Assembly: GCA_009775225.1 (NCBI GenBank)
Contig: VSPE01000006.1
Coordinates: 13,640 to 77,639, forward strand
Direction: 5' to 3'
Length of the DNA stretch: 64,000 nucleotides
Origin: Muribaculaceae bacterium
GTDB lineage: Bacteria; Bacteroidota; Bacteroidia; Bacteroidales; Muribaculaceae
Part shown: positions 24,876-33,566 of the stretch, piece by piece
How the letters are laid out: each line of letters begins with the position of its first letter
How positions within the stretch are numbered: position 1 is the stretch's first letter
Notes under the pieces: generated by a model
Databases searched by the model: none
Told to the model about the DNA's origin: nothing
The model's input: the letters and a program-made list of their open reading frames with translations, nothing else
Position numbers and translations under genes: made by a program

Positions 24876-26074
24876 AACATCTCCTCCTTGCCATATTATG
24901 CGCCGCAGCCATCTCGGGATGCACTCACAGCATCGACACCGTCAATCTCGGTATCGACGACGTCTACTACATCTACCGCATGCAGAAGCTGCCGCTGCAC
25001 TCCGCCCTTACCGGCGAGCACTACCGCTGGAGTGTCGATGGCAGTGACTGCGGCACCGACGCGCCCGACTATATCTTCCTCGCGGCCGAAGAAGGCACTT
25101 ACAGCCTCAGCTTCGACATCATTGACGCAGCCACTCCATACCACTTCGACTTCACCGTGCATGTGCTCCACGAAGAAGTGGAATACAGCCCCTACATAGC
25201 CCATGTCTATGAGTACAGGCCTGCTCCCGGGCAGTTTGTCAACGAAATGCCAAAATACGAGCCGGGCGACACCGAGGCTGACATGGTCAGGAAAGCCCAG
25301 GACTGCATTTCGGGCACAAACGACGTGATGATAAGCCTCGGAGCATACGGCGGATATGTGACTTTCGGCTTCGACCATACGGTGGTCAACATCCCCGGCG
25401 AATATGACTTCCGCATATGGGGAAATGCCTTCTACGAGCTTATCAACCCCGAGCTCAAAGGCGGCTCCTGCGAGCCGGGCATTGTCTGGGTCAGCTACGA
25501 CACCAACTGCAACGGGCTGCCCGACGACACATGGTATGAACTTGCCGGCAGCGACTATGGCAATCCTGCCACAAGACACGCATACACACTCACATATTCG
25601 GCTCCCGACCCCGACCGCGAACCGGTGAAAAACGGCAGCTTCATCGACGATGCCGCCTATATCGCCTGGACTGACAGCGACGGAGCCTCAGGCTTCGTGC
25701 CGCACAACATCTTCCACAAACAGAGCTACTGGCCTATGTGGCTCCACGACAGAACATACTCGCTCAGCGGCTCCTGCCTGCCGCCAAACGCTATCGACAC
25801 AAGCGGCAACGGCACATACTTCGTGCTTTACTCGTTCGCATGGGGATATGTCGACAACCACCCCAACGACAACGACGAACTCAACAGCTTCAAGATAGAC
25901 TGGGCCGTAGACGCCGACGGCATGCCTGTCGCCCTGCCGGGCATAGACTTCGTAAGAGTGCAGACGGGCATCAACCAGTACTGTGGATGGATAGGCGAGA
26001 CATCTACCGAACTGTCGAAAGCTGTCGACCTGCACATCCCTATTCTCCCCGATTTACCGCCGGAACCAATCTAA
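24872..26074 (+). CDS. Surface lipoprotein of the B12 operon with an NGLPDDTWYELAGS module
   Basis: A 400-residue lipoprotein (signal peptide ending ISGC, Cys17) encoded in a 4-bp overlap with the BtuG-like gene. An N-terminal Ig-like part (about 20-110; YRWSVDGSDCGTDAPDYIF) is followed by a module at about 113-388 with fixed points PAPGQFVN, ISLGAYGGYVTFGFD, RIWGNAFYE, NGLPDDTWYELAGS, HKQSYWP, SLSG, WGYVDNH, IDWAVDADG, IDFVRV and NQYCGWIGETSTEL. The same module occurs in the protein at 27583. The family is usually called only a cell-surface protein. Its place in a riboswitch-controlled operon suggests cobalamin binding or BtuG/BtuB support, perhaps equivalent to the BtuH class; I cannot confirm that by sequence alone. 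Confidence 0.8.
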   Translation: MKHLLLAILCAAAISGCTHSIDTVNLGIDDVYYIYRMQKLPLHSALTGEHYRWSVDGSDCGTDAPDYIFLAAEEGTYSLSFDIIDAATPYHFDFTVHVLHEEVEYSPYIAHVYEYRPAPGQFVNEMPKYEPGDTEADMVRKAQDCISGTNDVMISLGAYGGYVTFGFDHTVVNIPGEYDFRIWGNAFYELINPELKGGSCEPGIVWVSYDTNCNGLPDDTWYELAGSDYGNPATRHAYTLTYSAPDPDREPVKNGSFIDDAAYIAWTDSDGASGFVPHNIFHKQSYWPMWLHDRTYSLSGSCLPPNAIDTSGNGTYFVLYSFAWGYVDNHPNDNDELNSFKIDWAVDADGMPVALPGIDFVRVQTGINQYCGWIGETSTELSKAVDLHIPILPDLPPEPI

Positions 26075-26097
26075 GAAAATCATAAGCACCTCATATT

Positions 26098-27555
26098 ATG
26101 AAGATTTTATACGCATTTTTAATGGGTACGCTCCCTCTTTGTGCCTTCTCCGCCGAAAAAGAATACACCGACGGCGTATTCATCGTAAACGAAGACTGGT
26201 ATGGACACAGCAACTCAAGCATCAATTTCCTCCATCCCGACGACCCCGACGGCAACTACTGGGACTACCGCATATTCCGCGAAGCAAATCCGGGAAAAGA
26301 GCTGGGCTGCACCAACCAGTACGGAGCCATCCACCGGGGACGTTTCTATCTCATAGCCAAGCAGGAACGCGACCCTGGCGCCACCGTCACCGGAGGCCGC
26401 ATCACCGTGGCCGACGCCCGAACAATGAAGATGCTCTATCAGTCGACCCTGATAGACCCCTCGGGCATGCAGTGCGACGGACGCGCCTTCGCCGGCTACG
26501 ACGACCACAAAGGCTACATATCCACCAGCCACGGCGTGTGGGTATTCGACCTCGACAACTACAGGGTAAAAGGCATGATAGACGGCACCGAGAACCCTAA
26601 CGGCTACTCGGCCGGAGGCAACACAAACTCGGCCGGCGCACTCTATCACGGCCAATGCGGCTCTATGGTGATAGCCGGCGGCGCCTTGTTTGTGGCTCAT
26701 CAGGAATACGGGCTGATAAAAATAGACCCGACGACCGACACTCACACCGCCACCTTTACCATAGGCGACAAGGTCGGACACGACGGTGCAGGCATCGGCT
26801 CGGTGGTGAAAGCGAAAGACGGCTCGCTGTGGCTCAGCGTCACCGCCGACACCGGCGGTCTGGGCGAGATGCTTCCTTATCTTATCAAAGTCGACCCGGC
26901 TACCCTCGCTTACAAAATCATCAATATACCCGACGGATGCTATCCCCCGGCGTCTTCGTGGTACGCCTGGACTCCTGATTCATTCTGCGCCTCCTCACAG
27001 AACAACGTTCTCTACTGGTGCGGCGGCGAAAACAGCTGGTTCAGCACTTACCGTATCTTCCGCTACGACATCGACAGCGGCGACATAAGCCTTATCATTG
27101 ACCTTAACGAAGAAGACCCTGTCGCTCCGTGGAAAGTGTACGGGTGCTCGATGCGCGTGCATCCGCAAAGCGACGAAATATATATGTCGCTCTGCCATGA
27201 ATTCGGCACTCAGGTCTACATCACACGCCGCACCGACGCCTATGGCAACACCATACGTGACTACGACATGATACAGAACTACTGGTTCCCGTCTATACCT
27301 GTCTTTCCGCAGCACGACGGCGACGAGGCCGGCATCGCGGATGCGACACCCGGCACCGCTCCGGGCCTGATATACGAAGGGGGCAGCATCACCGCCACAA
27401 TGGCCGACGGTCTCACCCTTGAGATATACAGCATCCAGGGAGTACGGCTTATGTCAAGAGCCATCGACGGCGACAGAGCTTCGTTTGCCATCGACTTGCC
27501 CGGAGGCATATATGTGGCCCGTCTGGGGCATACTGTCTTCAAATTCAAGAAATAA
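26098..27555 (+). CDS. Exported beta-propeller protein (DUF5074-like) with T9SS-type C-terminal tail
   Basis: A 485-residue protein with an SPI-type signal peptide (MKILYAFLMGTLPLCAFSA) and no lipobox at the cleavage site. The body is propeller-like and related in style to the BtuG-like protein: GVFIVNEDWYGHSNSSINFL, FYLIAKQERDPG, VWVFDLDNYRV, LFVAHQEYGLIKIDP, LWLSVTADTGG, YMSLCHEFGTQVY. The last about 60 residues (LEIYSIQGVRLMSRAID, then GGIYVARLGHTVFKFKK) look like a type A T9SS sorting domain. It is encoded 23 bp after the lipoprotein gene in the B12 operon, so it may be a second surface B12-capturing propeller attached through another secretion route. That role is inferred. Confidence 0.75.
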   Translation: MKILYAFLMGTLPLCAFSAEKEYTDGVFIVNEDWYGHSNSSINFLHPDDPDGNYWDYRIFREANPGKELGCTNQYGAIHRGRFYLIAKQERDPGATVTGGRITVADARTMKMLYQSTLIDPSGMQCDGRAFAGYDDHKGYISTSHGVWVFDLDNYRVKGMIDGTENPNGYSAGGNTNSAGALYHGQCGSMVIAGGALFVAHQEYGLIKIDPTTDTHTATFTIGDKVGHDGAGIGSVVKAKDGSLWLSVTADTGGLGEMLPYLIKVDPATLAYKIINIPDGCYPPASSWYAWTPDSFCASSQNNVLYWCGGENSWFSTYRIFRYDIDSGDISLIIDLNEEDPVAPWKVYGCSMRVHPQSDEIYMSLCHEFGTQVYITRRTDAYGNTIRDYDMIQNYWFPSIPVFPQHDGDEAGIADATPGTAPGLIYEGGSITATMADGLTLEIYSIQGVRLMSRAIDGDRASFAIDLPGGIYVARLGHTVFKFKK

Positions 27556-27582
27556 TCCATCATAATCCAATCACACAATTCC

Positions 27583-30500
27583 ATGTTAAAAAAAATCTTT
27601 CTGGGCCTGTCTCTGCTCTCTTTTGCAGTGACGGCAAGTGCACAGACCGAAGGTCTCGCACCAAAAGACGTGGCCGACTACAATGCCGTGGCACGACTCG
27701 ACGCCTACGGTACCGACCAGCTGTGGAACGAATTTTTCACACTGCCGTCGGGTGTAAGTGCCTACGACAACAATGACTTCGCCGACAAGGGCATCACATT
27801 CACTTACGAGAACAGCAATCCCGACCTGCTGACGGTGACGAACTGCGGCTACGACAGCAACAAATCGTACCGCAGAAACAATGTGACATGGTCGCTGAAA
27901 CCCCTTACGGCAGGTGAAGCCACCCTCACCATACACTGCAACTACAACGGCGTCACCACCACTGCCACACGCCGCTTCATCGTCACCGAACCTGCCGACA
28001 ATCCTTTCACCCCGAACGTGCGCAACGTAAACGGTCTTACCGGCCTTCGTGACGACAAGCAAAAGACCGTCACAATCTATTTCACCAACTTCTTCAATAG
28101 CCCGGCAGGCTGGAACGACCCTTCACTCTGGGAAGCAAACGGCATAAGCTGGGGCTTCGATTGCGACAACACCGCACTCATCAGCAACATCGAAACAACG
28201 CTAAGCGGCACATACGCTCAGGGCATCCTGACAGTCGAGCCTGTCACCGGCAAGGCCACACTCACAGCCTGGACTGAGCGCAACGGCGTGCGTGTGGAAA
28301 GTCCCTACGAAATCGACCTCTATAAAGTGAGGGCTAACGACGACAACGCCTCTCTGCTCCTCACTCCCGGCACATATACGCTCGACGTATTCACCAACGA
28401 CCGCAAGACCGGCACACCGCCATGCACCATCATTTCGCAACCTGAGCACGGCAACGTATCGCAAAGCACTTTCACCGACAACTACGGCGCCGAAAAGCCA
28501 TGCCTTGTGTACACACTAGACAGTGTCGAAGGCATAGCCAACTGGAGCAAAGACTCTTTTGCCTACCGCCTGACCGACGGCGACGAGCACAGCGACGCTA
28601 CCGTCGAAATTACTTTGAGACACAATCCTACCGTAGCCAAAATATGGGAATTTGTACCTGCCCCGGGGCAGTTTGTAAACACTGCCTCGTTCAAGAGCGC
28701 CGACAACCTGATTGGCTCAGGCGACACAGGTGGCACATCCACCATACCGTCAACAACAGGACTGGTGTCGCTCGGCGGTTTCGGCGGCTATGTAGTGGTC
28801 GGCTTCGACCAGCCGGTTGTCAACGACCCCCGCAACCCCTATGGCGTAGACTTCACCATCAGCGGCAATGCCTTCGAAGCCGGTGTCAAAGGATACTGGA
28901 GCGAACCGGGAGCCGTGATGGTGATGCGCGACGACAACGGCAACGGGCTGCCCGACGACACCTGGTATGAGCTCGCCGGCTCGAACTACTGGTTCAAGAC
29001 CTCGCGCCGCGACATCACTTTCACCTACGAAGACCCCGGCTACGCATCGCGCTATTACATTCCCTACACAGCTTCCGACGGCTTCAACGGCTGCGTACCC
29101 TCCAACCAGTTCCACCAGCAGAGCTACTTCCCCGACCCGAGCATCTACACCGACGTGCACCTCACCGACGGCAACAAGCTATCGCTCTCAGGCACTCACA
29201 TCAACGCCGTCTACGACCTGCGCGCGCCATCCTACATCGAGTGCTACAGACCGCTGGCTTTCGGATACTGCGACAATCATGCAACCACAGGCGACCTGAC
29301 AAAAGCCCGAAATCCGTACTTTGAAGACGAAAACGGCAAAGTGACCGACGGCTTCGACATCGACTGGGCCGTGGACAGCAATGGCGAATATGTGCATCTT
29401 GACCACATCGACTTCATAAAAGTGTACAACTCTGTCAACCAGCAGTGCGGATGGCTCGGAGAATCGTCGACGGAGGTCGGCGCAATAGTCATCACCGAGC
29501 CCGACCCGACACAGGAAAAGCCGGGCGACTACTACATCAACTACGCCGGCATTACCCAGCTGCAGGTCGTGGAAGGCAAGACCTGTCTCTACGAAGGCTT
29601 TGCCTTTCACAACGGTAAACGCATGGAAGGCACAACCGCACGCTGGAGTGTCGAAGACGAAAGCATAGGCACTATCGACAGCAACGGCCTTTTCACCGCA
29701 CTTAAGACCGGCGCCACCAAAATACACTTCAGCGCCACCGACCTCGCGCCCGACGATGTTTTCGAGGTAGAGGTAGTGACTCTCACCGGCGTGCAGATAG
29801 CACGCGAAGGCAATGCCACCACCGTAAGCAACGCCGAGGGCACCGCTCTGGTCGGCGAAAAGCACTTCTACTCCACCGTCAGCCTCACCACAAACGGCTC
29901 GTCGATAAACGGCACCGGTGCAAACCACTTCATCTATGACACCTACAGCTGGACAAGCTCCGACCCCGAAGTGGCACGCATCGACAAGGGCGGCTTCTTC
30001 GAGACACTGAAAGCAGGCCAGACAACTCTCACGGCAACATCTGACACCGACCCGTCGCTTTCCACCACTTTCAATCTCACCGTCCTCGACCTGCCTGAAG
30101 TCAACCGATACAACAATTACCTCGTCGTCGAAGACGGTCGTCTGTCGCAGGAAGAGCTCAACGCCACGACCTTCAGCAACGACCAGATTTTCATAGCAAA
30201 GCTCGTCGACGGACGCGCCACATATAAAAAACGCGTCGACCTCGCGCTCGTCAAGGTTGAGCCGGAAGGCTACGACGATATGTTCTACATTGAGAACAAC
30301 CGCCTGTGCAACCGCCTCGTAAAAGGCGACTGGCGCGAATACCGCCTCACCGTAGAGGGCACCCTCGGCGATATTACCACAACGCTGACACTCCCCGTAC
30401 TGCACACCTCTGCAAACTCCACCGTGGCAGCACCGACAATCGATGAAACAAAAAAAATCGTGATTGACACCAATACACGCTCCGGCTCGCTCGACCTCGC

Positions 30501-31005
30501 CGACGTATTCGTGATAAACGGAAGCCCCGAGCTGTACACCGCCACCTATCGTCTCGCCACGGGCAGCAGCGTACCCGAAGGGCTGACAGCAAGCATTGCC
30601 GAAGGCATAATCACAGTGACGCTCGACGACGAGGCCGAGCTCAGCAATGGCGCCGCAATAGAGGTGGAAGGCCAAATAAGACGCGCCACTCAGCTCCACA
30701 AAGCCGCCGACATCACACCCGAAGCTCCTACATACCACAAGGTAAGCATCCCTGTAACCATGACTTCGGGCATCAAGAACGCTGCGGCACCCTCTTCGCT
30801 GACTATATACCCCAATCCGGCCGTATACAGCTTTACTCTCGGCAACAGTGAGCCTGTGGCCGTCACATTGTGGTCGGCAGCAGGTGCACGCGTATTCGCA
30901 GGCACGGTAGCACCAGGTCAGGCAGTCGACGTATCCACCCTACCCGCCGGCCTCTACTTCGTAGTCTTAGAAGACGGCACCACCCTCAAGCTCATCAAGA
31001 AATAA
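27583..31005 (+). CDS. Large surface protein: Ig-like repeats, the B12-operon module, Big_2-like repeats, T9SS tail
   Basis: A 1140-residue exported protein, last gene of the B12 operon. Order: signal peptide (1-21, ending TASAQ); Ig-like/beta-sandwich segments (about 25-345); the module shared with the lipoprotein at 24872 (about 355-637), including PAPGQFVN, VSLGGFGGYVVVGFD, NGLPDDTWYELAGS, HQQSYFP, FGYCDNH, IDWAVDSNG, HIDFIKV and NQQCGWLGESSTEV; two Big_2-like Ig repeats (about 645-850); another beta-rich region; and a C-terminal sorting domain (about 1065-1140) beginning SLTIYPNPAVYSF and ending GLYFVVLEDGTTLKLIKK. A strong terminator follows. The Ig repeats may act as a stalk lifting the module from the surface. 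Cobalamin binding is inferred from operon position. Confidence 0.8.
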   Translation: MLKKIFLGLSLLSFAVTASAQTEGLAPKDVADYNAVARLDAYGTDQLWNEFFTLPSGVSAYDNNDFADKGITFTYENSNPDLLTVTNCGYDSNKSYRRNNVTWSLKPLTAGEATLTIHCNYNGVTTTATRRFIVTEPADNPFTPNVRNVNGLTGLRDDKQKTVTIYFTNFFNSPAGWNDPSLWEANGISWGFDCDNTALISNIETTLSGTYAQGILTVEPVTGKATLTAWTERNGVRVESPYEIDLYKVRANDDNASLLLTPGTYTLDVFTNDRKTGTPPCTIISQPEHGNVSQSTFTDNYGAEKPCLVYTLDSVEGIANWSKDSFAYRLTDGDEHSDATVEITLRHNPTVAKIWEFVPAPGQFVNTASFKSADNLIGSGDTGGTSTIPSTTGLVSLGGFGGYVVVGFDQPVVNDPRNPYGVDFTISGNAFEAGVKGYWSEPGAVMVMRDDNGNGLPDDTWYELAGSNYWFKTSRRDITFTYEDPGYASRYYIPYTASDGFNGCVPSNQFHQQSYFPDPSIYTDVHLTDGNKLSLSGTHINAVYDLRAPSYIECYRPLAFGYCDNHATTGDLTKARNPYFEDENGKVTDGFDIDWAVDSNGEYVHLDHIDFIKVYNSVNQQCGWLGESSTEVGAIVITEPDPTQEKPGDYYINYAGITQLQVVEGKTCLYEGFAFHNGKRMEGTTARWSVEDESIGTIDSNGLFTALKTGATKIHFSATDLAPDDVFEVEVVTLTGVQIAREGNATTVSNAEGTALVGEKHFYSTVSLTTNGSSINGTGANHFIYDTYSWTSSDPEVARIDKGGFFETLKAGQTTLTATSDTDPSLSTTFNLTVLDLPEVNRYNNYLVVEDGRLSQEELNATTFSNDQIFIAKLVDGRATYKKRVDLALVKVEPEGYDDMFYIENNRLCNRLVKGDWREYRLTVEGTLGDITTTLTLPVLHTSANSTVAAPTIDETKKIVIDTNTRSGSLDLADVFVINGSPELYTATYRLATGSSVPEGLTASIAEGIITVTLDDEAELSNGAAIEVEGQIRRATQLHKAADITPEAPTYHKVSIPVTMTSGIKNAAAPSSLTIYPNPAVYSFTLGNSEPVAVTLWSAAGARVFAGTVAPGQAVDVSTLPAGLYFVVLEDGTTLKLIKK

Positions 31006-31026
31006 GCATACATCCTTATTATCCTG

Positions 31027-31060
31027 AAAGATGCAGGTTTCCTTCGAGGCCTGCATCTTT
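31027..31060 (+). terminator. Terminator of the B12 operon
   Basis: An 11-bp perfect stem (AAAGATGCAGG / CCTGCATCTTT) with a 12-nt loop, 21 bp after the last stop codon. A/T symmetry at the ends lets it act as a simple rho-independent terminator. Confidence 0.8.
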
Positions 31061-31146
31061 CTCATATAGGCAAGAGGACTTATATCCTTCTATCAAAAAA
31101 TTTTTTTATTCCTTCTTTACGCCCTCCACTGAAATTATTTGTTGTA

Positions 31147-31154
31147 TCTTTGTA
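31147..31154 (+). promoter_or_regulatory. -7 promoter element of the DEAD-box helicase gene
   Basis: TATCTTTG matches TAnnTTTG 20 bp before the start codon, leaving a very short leader. No clear TTTG -33 box is present at the right distance. Confidence 0.5.
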
Positions 31155-31173
31155 GATTGATTAAAACAAAAGC

Positions 31174-32910
31174 ATGACAACATTTCAAGATTTAGGCGTA
31201 CGCGACGACCTCCTGCGTGGCATAGCCGAAATGGGCTTCGAGACTCCGATGCCCGTGCAGGAGAAAGTGATACCCGTATTGCTGTCGGGCAACCACGACC
31301 TCGTGGCCCTCGCTCAGACGGGTACAGGCAAGACCGCAGCTTTCGGTCTGCCCGTGATACAGCGCGTCGATACCGCCGTGCGCGAGCCGCAGGCCCTCGT
31401 TCTCGCTCCAACCCGCGAACTCTGCCTACAGATAGCCTCCGACCTCGCCGACTTTTCAAAATACACTCCCGACCTCTCTATCATTCCCGTCTACGGCGGC
31501 AGCAGCATCGAAAGCCAGATACGTGCCCTACGCCACGGCGCTCATATCATAGTAGCCACTCCGGGCCGACTTATCGACCTTATAACCCGCGGCGTGGTGA
31601 AACTCGACAAGGTAAATACCGTAGTGCTCGACGAGGCCGACGAAATGCTCAACATGGGCTTCGTGGACTCTATCACCGATATCCTCACCCACGTACCCGA
31701 CGAGCGCAAGATGCTCCTCTTCTCGGCCACAATGCCCGCCGAGGTGGCACGCATCGCAAAACGCTTTATGAAAAACCCCGAGGAGATTGTAATAGGCACC
31801 CGCAACGAGGGCGCTAAAAACGTACGCCATATCTACTATATGGTAAACGCCCGCGACAAATATCTCGCTCTCAAACGCATTGCCGACAACTCCCCGAACA
31901 TTTACGCCATTGTGTTCTGCCGCACCCGCCGCGACACTCAGGAGATTGCCGACAAGCTCATCCAGGACGGTTATAATGCCGACTCGCTACACGGCGACCT
32001 CTCGCAGCAGCAGCGCGACATGGTGATGAAGAAATTCCGCGACGGCGTGATTTCCCTTCTCGTAGCCACCGACGTGGCCGCACGAGGTCTCGACGTCGAT
32101 GACCTCACTCACGTAATCAACTACGGCCTGCCCGACGATACCGCCGTGTACACCCACCGCTCGGGCCGTACGGGCCGTGCCGGAAAGACCGGTGTGTCCG
32201 TGGCCATAATACACTCCCGCGAAAAAGGCAAGCTGCGCGAAATCGAGCGTATTATAGGCAAAAAGTTCGAGCGCAAGGAAGTCCCCACCCCCGAGCACAT
32301 CATCGAGAAACAGCTCTACAACCTTGCCGACCGCATCGAGAAAGTGGAGGTTAACGAGGAAGAAATAAACCGCTACCTACCCGGTGTGCTCAAAAAGCTG
32401 TCGTGGCTCTCTACCGAAGACCTCCTCAAACGCGTGCTGTCGCTTGAGTTCAACCGCCTGCTCAACTACTACAAAGACGCACCGAACATCGATTTCATCG
32501 ACGAGAAACCCGCAAAAGAACGTAAGGAAAAAGAGAAAGGCGCCAAGCGAACCGACAAGGAAAAAGACCGCCGTACTGCTGAAAAGGGCATGGCGCGCAT
32601 CTACGTGAACGTGGGCAAGGCCGACGGCTTTTACGCCGGCAACCTCATAGAGCTGCTCAACAAGAACGTGAGCGGCGCTCGTGTGGATGTGGGCCGCATC
32701 GACCTCCTGCCAGGCTACTCGCTCTTCGACGTCAAGAAAGGCGACGCCTCTCGCGTGGTGGCGGCCCTCAAAGGCCTCGACTTCTTCGGCAAACGGATAT
32801 TCAGCGAAGTTGCCGACACCGAGCGCGACTATGCCTCGGCAAGCGAGCGCAAAACCCGCAAAGACTCGGGTCGCGCCGCCAAAGCCTCTCGCAAAGAACG
32901 CAAACGATAA
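31174..32910 (+). CDS. DEAD-box RNA helicase with DbpA-type RNA-binding domain
   Basis: A 578-residue ATP-dependent RNA helicase. Motifs in order: Q motif region FETPMPVQ, Walker A AQTGTGKT (47-54), PTRELCLQ, DEAD (in VVLDEADEMLNMGF), SAT, ARGLDVDDL and HRSGRTGRAGKTG. A charged linker rich in Lys/Glu precedes a C-terminal DbpA/CsdA-like RNA-binding domain (about 470-555, IYVNVGKADGFYAGNLIELL). The C-terminal tail is basic. This is the DeaD/CsdA architecture used in ribosome assembly and cold adaptation. It has its own promoter after the B12 operon terminator and is followed 5 bp later by the DUF3256 gene. Confidence 0.95.
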   Translation: MTTFQDLGVRDDLLRGIAEMGFETPMPVQEKVIPVLLSGNHDLVALAQTGTGKTAAFGLPVIQRVDTAVREPQALVLAPTRELCLQIASDLADFSKYTPDLSIIPVYGGSSIESQIRALRHGAHIIVATPGRLIDLITRGVVKLDKVNTVVLDEADEMLNMGFVDSITDILTHVPDERKMLLFSATMPAEVARIAKRFMKNPEEIVIGTRNEGAKNVRHIYYMVNARDKYLALKRIADNSPNIYAIVFCRTRRDTQEIADKLIQDGYNADSLHGDLSQQQRDMVMKKFRDGVISLLVATDVAARGLDVDDLTHVINYGLPDDTAVYTHRSGRTGRAGKTGVSVAIIHSREKGKLREIERIIGKKFERKEVPTPEHIIEKQLYNLADRIEKVEVNEEEINRYLPGVLKKLSWLSTEDLLKRVLSLEFNRLLNYYKDAPNIDFIDEKPAKERKEKEKGAKRTDKEKDRRTAEKGMARIYVNVGKADGFYAGNLIELLNKNVSGARVDVGRIDLLPGYSLFDVKKGDASRVVAALKGLDFFGKRIFSEVADTERDYASASERKTRKDSGRAAKASRKERKR

Positions 32911-32915
32911 TTACG

Positions 32916-33566
32916 ATGAAGATGAAGTTATCAATCAAAGCCGCCCTGGCCGCCATGTGTGTGGCTGCTGCCGCAGGCAATGCCCTCGCCCGCACTGCAG
33001 CCGATTTCTTCACCGAAGCACCCGGGAGCGTGCTGCCGCTGCTCGACCGCAACGCCCGGCTCGACATGATTGACTATTTCCGCCACGGGCTGCCCACCAC
33101 AACCACAAACCTGTTCAACGGCTCCTCAAAGGTGCTGAGCGAGTCCGAAAACTGCATCGACGTGCAGATTTCGCGCGACGCAAGCTTGCAGATAGCCCTT
33201 CTGCAGCTTAAAAACGACACTATCATCGCTGTGATAGAGACGGTGCTCACCCCCGTGGCCGACAGTGGCATCACATTCTACCGCAGCGACTGGTCGCCCG
33301 CACCCAAGCAACCGGCCATGCCGGCTGCCTCCGACTTCATACCAAAAGACAGAAGAAAAGAGCTGAAAGACGCGGAGATGCCTCCCACAGCATATATCCG
33401 TGCCTCTTTCAACAGCAGCGACGGCTCCTTCGACTTCATCAACACCACCCCAGCCTACTACACGGCCGACAGCGCGCCCGAAGGTCTGGCAGCAATGCGC
33501 CACAGTATCGCCATGCGCTTCGACGGCAAACGCTTCATCGAGATAACATGCCCCGATGAGAAGTGA
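32916..33566 (+). CDS. DUF3256 family exported protein
   Basis: A 216-residue protein with a signal peptide (MKMKLSIKAALAAMCVAAAAGNALA) and the pattern I associate with the Bacteroidales DUF3256 family: DFFTEAPGSVLPLLDRNARLDMIDYF near the N-terminus and CIDVQISRDASLQIALLQL in the middle. Function is unknown. It follows the helicase by 5 bp, and its 3' end overlaps xseA by 11 bp, so the three genes form one unit. Confidence 0.85.
   Translation: MKMKLSIKAALAAMCVAAAAGNALARTAADFFTEAPGSVLPLLDRNARLDMIDYFRHGLPTTTTNLFNGSSKVLSESENCIDVQISRDASLQIALLQLKNDTIIAVIETVLTPVADSGITFYRSDWSPAPKQPAMPAASDFIPKDRRKELKDAEMPPTAYIRASFNSSDGSFDFINTTPAYYTADSAPEGLAAMRHSIAMRFDGKRFIEITCPDEK

Noticed and set aside
29188..30738. 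516-codon open frame opposite the large B12-operon protein
   Set aside because: It is a shadow of a GC-rich gene whose Ig-like, module and tail features are clear on the plus strand.
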